64,000 nucleotides of DNA from JARDZU01 sp963730285 (GTDB lineage: Bacteria; Actinomycetota; Acidimicrobiia; Spongiisociales; ZC4RG35), in the NCBI GenBank assembly GCA_963730285.1, contig CAVSQY010000001.1, positions 1 to 64,000 of the forward strand, read 5' to 3'. The notes under the pieces are model-generated. The model did not search any database. It was not told where the DNA came from and saw nothing but the letters and a program-made list of their open reading frames with translations. The translations under genes and the position numbers were made by a program. How positions within the stretch are numbered: the first letter of the stretch is position 1; the number at the start of each line of letters is the position of its first letter. This document shows, one piece after another, positions 57,524 to 64,000 of this stretch.

Positions 57524-57981
57524 CAGATCTCCACCTTTCGAATGTCCAACTCCAAGGGCTCAGGTTTCTGGGCGACATGGGGATGGTCGGGCCCCGCATA
57601 CACCTTGAGCTTCGTGGCCATCTTCCTACCGAGCTTGTTCTTGGGCAACATGCCGCGCACCGCGCGCTCGACGATCGCCTCGGGTCTGCGCTCACGAAGG
57701 CTCTCGAATGTCTCTGCCTTGATCCCCCCGGGGAAACCGGAGTGCCGGTAGTAGATCTTGCTCTGGCTCTTATCGGACGTAACGGCGACCTTCTCTGCGT
57801 TGATGACGATGACGAAGTCGCCGCCGTCGACATGGGGCGCATAAGTCGGCTTGTGCTTGCCGCGCAGCAAGAGCGCAACCTCGGATGCGAGTCTCCCCAG
57901 AGGCAGGTCGGTGGCATCGACCAGCAGCCAAGAATGCTCGATGTCGCCCGGCTTGGGCGAATATGTCTTGTTCATAGTCAT
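57523..57981 (-). CDS. rplM: 50S ribosomal protein L13
   Basis: 152 residues from ATG 57981, with GAGGG seven bases upstream (a second ATG two codons on is possible). KPGDIEHSWLLVDATDLPLGRLASEVALLLRGKHKPTYAPHVDGGDFVIVINAEKV and VYAGPDHPHVAQKPEPL are canonical L13. The rplM-rpsI pair is transcribed away from the divergent ilvA. Confidence 0.97.
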   Translation of the reverse strand: MTMNKTYSPKPGDIEHSWLLVDATDLPLGRLASEVALLLRGKHKPTYAPHVDGGDFVIVINAEKVAVTSDKSQSKIYYRHSGFPGGIKAETFESLRERRPEAIVERAVRGMLPKNKLGRKMATKLKVYAGPDHPHVAQKPEPLELDIRKVEI

Positions 57982-58086
57982 TGAGTAACCCTCGGCAGGT
58001 TGAAGCACCGGGGAGCGTTTGGGGAAACGACTCCCGATATGGGAGTCTTCATATGCTACGCCGACGGCAGATTCTAGGCCAATCCG

Positions 58087-59286
58087 ATGATCACAATCAG
58101 CGACGTCAAGGATGCGAGAGACCGATTCGCCGGGGACGTGACCGAGACGCCCCTCGTCTGGTCCCAGTCCTTCAGCCGTCTCACCGGACGGGACGTCTAC
58201 CTAAAGGCCGAGTGCATGCAACGGGCCGGGTCGTTCAAGATCCGGGGCGCGCTCAACGTTCTGACCAGGCTCAAAGGAGAGCCCGTGGTGGCGGCCTCGG
58301 CGGGAAACCACGCACAGGGCGTGGCCCTGGCCGCAGCCTTCACCGGATCTCCGTGCACGGTGTTCATGCCTGAGACCGCACCCATACCCAAAGTCAAAGC
58401 CACCGAGGACTACGGGGCCAACGTGCAACTCGTGGGTCTGTCCTTGGCCGATGCGGTCGATGCGGCTCGCGATTATGCAAATGAGAGCGGCGCCCATTTC
58501 GTCCACCCTTATGACGATCCCCTGGTGATCGCCGGTCAGGGGACGCTGGGGCTCGAGCTGATGGATCAGATGCCGGACGTGGGGACTGTGGTCATCCCCA
58601 CCGGGGGCGGGGGGCTGCTTGCCGGAGCCGCTCTTGCCATCAAATCGACCAGACCCGAGGTGAGCGTGATCGGGGTCGAGATCGAGCCGGCGTCGGTTTA
58701 TGCAGAGAGCAGGCGGCGGGGCACCCTCGTCCATGACTACCCGCGCGGGCTACCCACCGTCGCAGACGGGATCGCCGTCTCGGTTCCCTCCGAATTGGTG
58801 TGGGAGATCACACAGCAGCATGTCGACGACATCCTCGTTGTCAACGATGCCCAGGCCACCGCCGCCCTCGCCTACATCCTCGATCGCTCGAAGATCCTGG
58901 TCGAACCGGCGGGGGCCGTCGGAGTGGCGGCATTATTGGAGAAGATGATCCCCGACGATGCGAGAGACCCGATATGCGTCGTCTTGTCCGGTGGCAACAT
59001 CGACCTGATGCTGCTGGGCAAGGCCGTTCGCCATGGCCTGGAGGCATCCGGTCGTTTCGCCAAATACGTGGTCAGGGTCCCCGATCAACCGGGCAACCTG
59101 GCTCAGGTGCTCCAGGCAATTGCCGACGGGGGAGCCAACGTGCTTTCGGTCCAGCACCGGCGTGAAGGCTTTGGGCTTCCGTTCGGGATGGTCGAGATCG
59201 AAATCGCCGTGGAGACACGAGACGCCGATCATGCCGCTCGGATAGCCGCCACGCTCCATCCCTACCGAGTCCACGCCCCGGAATGA
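58087..59286 (+). CDS. ilvA: Threonine ammonia-lyase with C-terminal ACT domain
   Basis: 399 residues. PLP Lys51 lies in AGSFKIRGALNVL; SAGNHAQGVALAAA, VIPTGGGGLLAGAA (phosphate-binding glycine loop) and the late CVVLSGGNIDL are conserved. Residues about 325-399 form a single ACT domain (KYVVRVPDQPGNLAQVLQAIADGGANVLSVQH). This is the ~400-residue form common in actinomycetes; it makes 2-oxobutanoate from threonine, for isoleucine synthesis or catabolism. TTCTAG lies nine bases before the ATG with a weak AGG, so initiation may be leaderless. Confidence 0.94.
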   Translation: MITISDVKDARDRFAGDVTETPLVWSQSFSRLTGRDVYLKAECMQRAGSFKIRGALNVLTRLKGEPVVAASAGNHAQGVALAAAFTGSPCTVFMPETAPIPKVKATEDYGANVQLVGLSLADAVDAARDYANESGAHFVHPYDDPLVIAGQGTLGLELMDQMPDVGTVVIPTGGGGLLAGAALAIKSTRPEVSVIGVEIEPASVYAESRRRGTLVHDYPRGLPTVADGIAVSVPSELVWEITQQHVDDILVVNDAQATAALAYILDRSKILVEPAGAVGVAALLEKMIPDDARDPICVVLSGGNIDLMLLGKAVRHGLEASGRFAKYVVRVPDQPGNLAQVLQAIADGGANVLSVQHRREGFGLPFGMVEIEIAVETRDADHAARIAATLHPYRVHAPE

Positions 59287-59296
59287 CCGCGAGGGA

Positions 59297-59323
59297 GGGG
59301 AACTTCCCCCAGGGGACATCCCC
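59297..59323. terminator. Tandem short hairpins after ilvA
   Basis: GGGGA-ACT-TCCCC (59297-59309) and GGGG-ACAT-CCCC (59312-59323) follow the ilvA stop by 11 bases. They can also pair in an alternative G-run/C-run fold. They are probable transcription terminators without a clear U-tract. Confidence 0.5.
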
Positions 59324-59401
59324 CCTTATCAGCCAGGTGACCCTGCCGCATGATCCCCAATAGCGCTGCCATCACTGGCGGTCGCAACGAGGAGGACCAC
59401 C

Positions 59402-59599
59402 ATGCATCAGGCAAGAGCCGATCTAATCAAGCTGGCCGAGACGCTTCGGCAAAGCACCCCAAACCGCGCCAATGAACAGGACAGGGGTCGTCATACCCGC
59501 GAGCCATCGGGCGAATCGGCGGTTCAAGCGTTGGCGAGCGGTCTCAGCTCGATTGGAGATCGGCTGATGACCCGACGGGCACGGGTCCGGATTCCCTAG
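59402..59599 (+). CDS. Small protein of unknown function, 65 residues
   Basis: The ATG is preceded by the strong ribosome site GAGGAGGACC at seven-base spacing, the best in the neighbourhood, which is the main evidence for a real gene. The protein starts MHQARADLIKLAETLRQST, a likely amphipathic helix, followed by a charged, disordered-looking part ending RLMTRRARVRIP. No family recognised. It sits alone between the plus-strand ilvA and the convergent truA. Confidence 0.5.
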   Translation: MHQARADLIKLAETLRQSTPNRANEQDRGRHTREPSGESAVQALASGLSSIGDRLMTRRARVRIP

Positions 59600-59632
59600 C
59601 GGCCTGATGTCGGCAGTTGGGCGGACGGGCCA

Positions 59633-60376
59633 CTAGACCGGCGGTCCGTATCCGACTTCCCAAAGAGTGAGGCCGTGGGGCGGCGCCACAGTCGCCACCC
59701 GGCTCCGATCATGCGCCTCGATGATCGGCTCGACTTCGGATATGTGGAGGAGCCCGCGACCGACGTCATAGATGAGCCCTGTCAACGATCGGACCATCTG
59801 GTGACAAAAGGCATTGGCCTTGACCCAGAATGTCACGATGTCGCCATCGATCTCGATACGCGACTCTTCGACCCTGCGGACGTTGCTCTTCCCCTCCACC
59901 GATCGGCAAAACGACGTGAAGTCGTGCTTGCCAACGAAGAGAGCGGCCGTCTCCGACATCAGACGCTCGTCGAGCGAGCGCCCAGCATGCCAAACATGGC
60001 CCCGGGTCAATGGATCCGGTACCGGAGCGATCGAGATCAAGTAGCGATACCGACGCCATCGGGCAGAGAAGCGGGCGTTGAACCCGTCATCGACGACATC
60101 GACCTGGTTGATCGCTATCTCGGGGCCTAGCAGCCCGTTGAGTGATCGAGCCAGCCGATCGGGGTCGACCTCGGCACGCACCGGGAAGGACACCACCTGG
60201 CCCTTCGCGTGGACACCGGCATCGGTGCGACCGGCCACACTCGATTCAACAGGCTCGGAGAGGACCTGCTCGATAGCCGCTTCCAGCTCACCTTGAACGG
60301 TTCTCAGGCCCACTTGCCGCGCATAACCGCGGAAACCCGAGCCGTCATAGGCGATGTCCATCCGAATGGTGGGCAT
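59633..60376 (-). CDS. truA: tRNA pseudouridine synthase A
   Basis: 247 residues from ATG 60376, overlapping the upstream gene stop as TGATG; the frame extends upstream without homology. Catalytic Asp52 lies in VAGRTDAGVHAKGQVVSF; RYRYLISIAP and FTSFCRSVEGKSNVRRV, with the final HQMVRSLTGLIYDVGRG, are conserved. It modifies U38-40 of tRNA. Position near rplQ-rpoA is standard, here with extra genes between. Confidence 0.95.
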   Translation of the reverse strand: MPTIRMDIAYDGSGFRGYARQVGLRTVQGELEAAIEQVLSEPVESSVAGRTDAGVHAKGQVVSFPVRAEVDPDRLARSLNGLLGPEIAINQVDVVDDGFNARFSARWRRYRYLISIAPVPDPLTRGHVWHAGRSLDERLMSETAALFVGKHDFTSFCRSVEGKSNVRRVEESRIEIDGDIVTFWVKANAFCHQMVRSLTGLIYDVGRGLLHISEVEPIIEAHDRSRVATVAPPHGLTLWEVGYGPPV

Positions 60377-60888
60377 CAAAAGAGTGCGCCGAGAATGGCA
60401 AAAGGCACACCCAACAGGATGCGGAAGATCGCAGCCAATGCAAAACCTATGAGGACCGAGACAGCAGCGTTGCGTGTATTCACATCGGCAGCCTCCCGGG
60501 TCGCCACCACCAGAATGACTAGATACCAGACAAGGCCGACCGAGCCGCCCACAGCTCCGAACATCTCGAGGACGAGAGGAAGCACGGCAAGGCCCTGCAA
60601 CCCGATCATCGTCTGAGGTCGGCTGGACGCGGAGAACAGCCGGGTGGCCGTGAACCACGTGGCGAATCCGAGGATCAGCCAGGAGACAACACCCGCGATC
60701 ACATATTGGAACAGGTCCACCAGAGAGAACGAACCGAGATGGCCATCGATGGCGAGACGCCCGACATAGGTGACGCCGGCGACTGCGGAGACCAGGATCG
60801 CCGCATCGGCCGCCGAGTCGCCATCGAAGAATGCCTCTGTGAATGGCTTGCGGTCGAGCAGAGTTGCCCGGCCCGCCCTGGAGAACAT
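60376..60888 (-). CDS. Yip1-domain membrane protein
   Basis: 170 residues from ATG 60888 (start uncertain; upstream GTG codons in frame). Five hydrophobic helices from about residue 27 onward (AAILVSAVAGVTYVGRLA, YVIAGVVSWLILGFATWF, LQGLAVLPLVLEMFGAVGGSVGLVWYLVILVVA, AAVSVLIGFALAAIFRILLGV) fit a bacterial Yip1 protein, with LTTARLF-type loop replaced by TATRLFSASSRPQTMIGLQGL. Function unknown. It is coupled to truA. Confidence 0.75.
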   Translation of the reverse strand: MFSRAGRATLLDRKPFTEAFFDGDSAADAAILVSAVAGVTYVGRLAIDGHLGSFSLVDLFQYVIAGVVSWLILGFATWFTATRLFSASSRPQTMIGLQGLAVLPLVLEMFGAVGGSVGLVWYLVILVVATREAADVNTRNAAVSVLIGFALAAIFRILLGVPFAILGALF

Positions 60889-60957
60889 GTCGCTCACAAC
60901 AGCGAGGCTAACTTCCCGACTGGTGCACAAGCTCTTTTCGGGAGTGCTTGCCGGGCA

Positions 60958-61872
60958 CTAGCGACGCAGAAGCACCCGTTCGATCGAGTGGTCTCCAGCC
61001 TTCTCCAGGATCAGACTCGCCCGAGCACGGGTGGGGAGGATGTTCTCAACCAGATTGACTTCGTTGACGCGCGCCCAAATGTCCTCGGCAACCCTCACGG
61101 CCTCGTCATCCGACAGGTCGGCATACCGGTGAAAGTACGCCTCGGGCTGGGCGAAAGCGGTGTCCCTGAGGGTGAGGAACCTCTCCACGTACCACTGGCG
61201 GATGTCTTCGACATCGGCGTCGACGAAGATCGAGAAGTCGAAGTAGTCGGACACGAACACCCCGCTGTCACCCGCCTGCAAGACATTGAGCCCTTCGATG
61301 ATCAGGATATCCGGATTGGGCAGCACCCTGGTCTCGCCCTCGACCACGTCATAGGCGAAGTGGGAGTAGACGGGCACCTCGAGGGGCTCCTTCCCGGTCT
61401 TGGCTGCATCGATGAAGTCGAGGAGGGCACGTCGGTCGTAGCTTTCGGGAAATCCCTTTCGTTCCATCAGGCCTTTCTCCTCGAGAATGCCATTGGGGTA
61501 CAGGAAACCGTCAGTCGTGACCAACTCGACCCGTGGGTGCTGCGGCCACTGGGAGAGCAGCTGCTGCAGCACACGCGAGATCGTCGACTTCCCGACGGCG
61601 ACCGAGCCCGCAACACCCAGGACGAAAGGGAGCTGCCTGACCGGCTCTCCCAAGAAGGTGTCCGTCACGGCAGAGAGCTGATGCCGGCCCTGCACGTGGA
61701 GATTGAGCAACCGGGACAGGGGCAGGAAACTCCGCTCCACCATCTCGATGTCGAGATGCACATTGATTCCTCGGAGCTTCTCCACATCGGCATTGGTGAG
61801 CGTCATTGGCGTGTTGGCCCTCAAGGACGCCCAATCCTCTGCGCTGAACTCGAGATAGGAAGGGTGACTCAA
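60958..61872 (-). CDS. coaA: Pantothenate kinase, type I
   Basis: About 304 residues from TTG 61872 (SHPSYLEFSAEDWASLRANTPMTL), chosen because the ATG at 61983 would overlap the divergent gene. Walker A is GVAGSVAVGKST near residue 85; RHQLSAVTDTFLG precedes it, and VELVTTDGFLYPN, SYDRRALLDFI, PVYSHFAYDVV and DILIIEGLNVLQ follow. It phosphorylates pantothenate, the first step of coenzyme A synthesis. Start remains uncertain by about 37 codons. Confidence 0.9.
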   Translation of the reverse strand: MSHPSYLEFSAEDWASLRANTPMTLTNADVEKLRGINVHLDIEMVERSFLPLSRLLNLHVQGRHQLSAVTDTFLGEPVRQLPFVLGVAGSVAVGKSTISRVLQQLLSQWPQHPRVELVTTDGFLYPNGILEEKGLMERKGFPESYDRRALLDFIDAAKTGKEPLEVPVYSHFAYDVVEGETRVLPNPDILIIEGLNVLQAGDSGVFVSDYFDFSIFVDADVEDIRQWYVERFLTLRDTAFAQPEAYFHRYADLSDDEAVRVAEDIWARVNEVNLVENILPTRARASLILEKAGDHSIERVLLRR

Positions 61873-61969
61873 TTGCCTAAGGCTACCGCCCGACCGAGCC
61901 CCTCCCAGCTCCGAAAAAAGTTTGAGGTTCCACGCAAGTGCGCTCGAAATCTTCCGATAAGTCGAGAAG

Positions 61970-62659
61970 ATGGGAAAGTTCAACGCTTCGCTGCGTCTGC
62001 CCGGGGACAGTCAGGCTCTCGATGCCGTGGTGCGCGTCCAGGAGGGCCGCATCCACGTTGCATCGGGCGAGCATGAGATCGGGGACTGGGACATCGGCAA
62101 GATCGAGCTGACTCGCGTGCCCGAGGGCTTTCGACTGGAATCGGATGGCGAGGTCATCTTGCTCGACATACCCGACCGGGCCGTGTTCGAGCAGGAGGCA
62201 AACTCGGCGAACGGCAGGAAGCGGAAGCGCTCCAAGACCCCCAAGGACAAGACGAAGACCACTACACCAAGGGCCGAAAAGCCGAGAAAACAGAAGACGG
62301 ATCACGCCACCGCTGTCCGGCCCCAGCCGGAAAGGGCGGTTTCCGGCCATGAAACGGTCATCGATCGATTTCTGGCGTCGGCCGAAGCCAGGTTCGGGAC
62401 CATGCTCCCAAAGTGGGTATTCAGCCGCGGCGGGCTCGCGGTCGTGGTCGCCCTCATCGTGTTTGTGGTGATTTTTGCCCAGCTGATCTCGACCCTCCTG
62501 CTCATCGCAGGGGTAATCACGCTTCTCGTGGGTGGGATAACCATGCTCGACAGCGTCATCGCCCGCAAAGTGCTCCGTCACCGCATCACCCCGATCAAGG
62601 TCGTGATCGTGGGCGGTTCTGTCTTCGTCGCCGGGCTACTCCTGGGAGTGGTGGCCTAG
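61970..62659 (+). CDS. Membrane protein of unknown function with basic linker
   Basis: 229 residues. Residues 1-80 resemble a small beta-rich cytoplasmic domain (FNASLRLPGDSQALDAVVRVQEGRIHVASGEHEIGDWDIGKIEL), residues 81-130 are a Lys/Arg/Thr-rich linker, and the last 85 contain three or four helices (AVVVALIVFVVIFAQLISTLLLIAGVITLLVGGI and VVIVGGSVFVAGLLLGVV). No family is recognised; it lies between divergent coaA and convergent rplQ. Similar arrangements occur in uncharacterised actinomycete proteins. Confidence 0.65.
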   Translation: MGKFNASLRLPGDSQALDAVVRVQEGRIHVASGEHEIGDWDIGKIELTRVPEGFRLESDGEVILLDIPDRAVFEQEANSANGRKRKRSKTPKDKTKTTTPRAEKPRKQKTDHATAVRPQPERAVSGHETVIDRFLASAEARFGTMLPKWVFSRGGLAVVVALIVFVVIFAQLISTLLLIAGVITLLVGGITMLDSVIARKVLRHRITPIKVVIVGGSVFVAGLLLGVVA

Positions 62660-62710
62660 CGCTTTGGCCATGATCGTCGGCGATGGTCGGGGCAAGCCGG
62701 GGGCGCAGTA

Positions 62711-63061
62711 CTAGACGAGCTCGATGATGGCTTCTTCGGTGCCGTCTCCTCGACGGGGGCCGAGCTTGGTGATCCGGGTGTAGCCACCGGGTCGATCCAG
62801 ATAGCGGGGGGCAACGTCGTCGAAGAGCCTCACCACGGCCTCGCGGTTGGGGATCGTCTTCATCACGACCCGCTTCGAGTGCAAATCCCCCTTGCGGGCC
62901 TTGGTGATCAGCTTCTCAGCCAATGGTCGCACGGCCTGAGCACGTGAAAGCGTGGTCGTCACCTTCTCATGGATGAACAACTCGGTAGCCAGGTTCGACA
63001 TGATCTTGCGGTCATGTGACGGTGACCCCCCAAAGCGGGGCCCCTTACGAGGGCGGGGCAT
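62711..63061 (-). CDS. rplQ: 50S ribosomal protein L17
   Basis: 116 residues. PRPRKGPRFGGSPSHDRKIMSNLATELFIHEKVTTTLSRAQAVRPLAEKLITKARKGDLHSKRVV and the end GYTRITKLGPRRGDGTEEAIIELV are canonical L17. It begins on the same base as the rpoA stop ends (one-base overlap). Confidence 0.97.
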   Translation of the reverse strand: MPRPRKGPRFGGSPSHDRKIMSNLATELFIHEKVTTTLSRAQAVRPLAEKLITKARKGDLHSKRVVMKTIPNREAVVRLFDDVAPRYLDRPGGYTRITKLGPRRGDGTEEAIIELV

Positions 63062-64000
63062 CAGCCGTTGCTCCCGGCGTCGGCAAGGCTGAGACCCAAC
63101 TCGTCCAGCTTGGCCGTCACCTCTTCGAGGCTCTTTTGCCCGAAGTTCGTGATGTTGAGCAAATCGTCCGAGGTGCGCTCGACCAACTCACCGACCGTCT
63201 TGATCTGAGCCCGACGGAGACAGTTGCGGGGGCGCTCCGAAAGGTCCAGGGCCTCAATGGGGAGGTCGAGATCGGGTGAACTGGACACATCCGTCTGGAT
63301 CTCGCCGAGTTCCAGGCCCTGGCCCTCGCCGAGATCGGCGAATAGGCCCATCAGCTCGCGCAATGTCTTGCCGGCCGAAGAGACGGCCTCACCAGGCTCG
63401 ATTGCGCCATTGGTCTCGATGTCGAGAACCAGGCGGTCGAAGTTGGTCATCTGCCCGACCTGGGTGTTCTCCACCCGGTAGGAGACCTTGCGGACAGGTG
63501 AGAAGATCGAGTCGACCGGAATCACCCCGATGGTGGAGCTGGCGCCTTTGTTCCCGTCTGCCGTCCGGTAGCCGACTCCGGGCGCAACAGTCATCTCCAT
63601 CTCGAGACGCCCGCTGGCGCTCAAGGTGGCGACAAGCAGGTCCGGGTTTACCACCTCGACACCGGCCGGTAGCTTGAAGTCTCCGGCCTTGACCTCGCCG
63701 GCGCCCTTAGCCGAGAGATAGAGGGTCTGTGTCTCGTGATCCTCCATGCGAATGACTACACGCTTGATGTTGAGGATGATGTCGACCACGTCCTCGACCA
63801 CACCAGGGATGGTGGAGAACTCGTGCTCCACTCCTTCGATCTGGATCGACGTGATCGCCGCGCCGGGTATCCGGCTGAGCAGCGTTCGACGCAGGGTGTT
63901 GCCGAGTGTGTATCCGAAACCAGGCTCGAGAGGCTCGACGACGATCTTGGACCGAACGTCCGTAATCGTTTCCTCTTCGATCTGGGGGCGCTGAACGATC
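63061..64000 (-). CDS. rpoA: DNA-directed RNA polymerase alpha subunit, 5' end cut by window
   Basis: 312 codons are readable; the frame begins VQRPQIEEETITDVRSKIVVEPLEPGFGYTLGNTLRRTLLSRIPG, so only about the first two or three codons are outside the window. The N-terminal assembly domain is followed by the linker near residue 230 and the C-terminal UP-element-binding domain (DLSERPRNCLRRAQIKTVGELVERTSDDLLNITNFGQKSLEEVTAKL). An ATG at 63831 inside the gene is not the true start. Confidence 0.97.
   Translation of the reverse strand, partial: IVQRPQIEEETITDVRSKIVVEPLEPGFGYTLGNTLRRTLLSRIPGAAITSIQIEGVEHEFSTIPGVVEDVVDIILNIKRVVIRMEDHETQTLYLSAKGAGEVKAGDFKLPAGVEVVNPDLLVATLSASGRLEMEMTVAPGVGYRTADGNKGASSTIGVIPVDSIFSPVRKVSYRVENTQVGQMTNFDRLVLDIETNGAIEPGEAVSSAGKTLRELMGLFADLGEGQGLELGEIQTDVSSSPDLDLPIEALDLSERPRNCLRRAQIKTVGELVERTSDDLLNITNFGQKSLEEVTAKLDELGLSLADAGSNG

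Noticed and set aside
58009..58086. T-box or attenuator upstream of ilvA
   Set aside because: Only 105 bases separate ilvA from rplM; no T-box sequence or leader peptide with Ile/Thr codons was seen.
60706..62076. 456-codon plus-strand frame opposite coaA and the Yip1 gene
   Set aside because: Antisense shadow of coaA, whose motifs are unmistakable.

Overview
The window is about 60-65% G+C chromosomal DNA from an actinomycete-like (Actinomycetota) bacterium, most probably an uncultured Acidimicrobiia-type lineage. This rests on gene order and family content: rpmG next to a HadAB-type hotdog dehydratase, an F420-type LLM oxidoreductase, the alr/tsaE/tsaB/rimI/tsaD/groES/groEL run, and rpoA-rplQ-truA-rplM-rpsI-glmM-glmS. 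The species assignment is inference; no 16S gene is present.

Layout. 1-1110: a fluoride-resistance unit (fluoride riboswitch, two crcB genes, DUF190 gene cut by the window start). 1243-3425: an ABC-2 exporter and a flavodoxin. 3533-5227: an unusual formyltransferase/beta-propeller fusion. 5232-9152: ECF sigma/anti-sigma and HadAB-like dehydratase, then the tRNA-Tyr/tRNA-Thr/tRNA-Met/tuf/rpmG cluster, whose tRNA spacers are packed with perfect short-loop palindromes. 9169-15622: htpX, a large secreted subtilase, a lipoprotein, a MidA-type methyltransferase and an LLM oxidoreductase. 15630-20876: a CDP-sugar/C-methyltransferase cassette and a GT2. 20929-30035: groEL/groES with a CIRCE operator, tsaD-rimI-tsaB-tsaE, a family 4 uracil-DNA glycosylase, a P1 peptidase, alr, nnrDE, acpS.

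30032-52125 is a surface-polysaccharide island lying between acpS and glmS, which are usually much closer in relatives. It encodes a PglE/EpsN-type aminotransferase, a WbpM/PglF-type 4,6-dehydratase, a PglC-like phosphoglycosyl transferase, an N-formyltransferase, seven glycosyltransferases or sugar-nucleotide enzymes, a candidate Wzy polymerase, an ABC-2 exporter, a polysaccharide deacetylase, a Wzz-type protein with a dead kinase domain and an unexpected PglX-like C-terminal domain, and a Tat lipoprotein resembling the G8/beta-helix part of CEMIP. Together they look like a pathway making and exporting a glycan with N-formylated 4-amino-6-deoxy sugars (inference).

52277-64000 returns to housekeeping: yceI, a DUF1003 protein, glmS, glmM, rpsI, rplM, ilvA, a 65-residue unknown, truA, a Yip1-like protein, coaA, an unknown membrane protein, rplQ and rpoA (missing only its first residues at the window end). 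No gene-free stretch exceeds 300 bases; the longest, 55339-55610 between glmM and glmS, shows no recognisable element. I saw no insertion sequence, CRISPR array or prophage.
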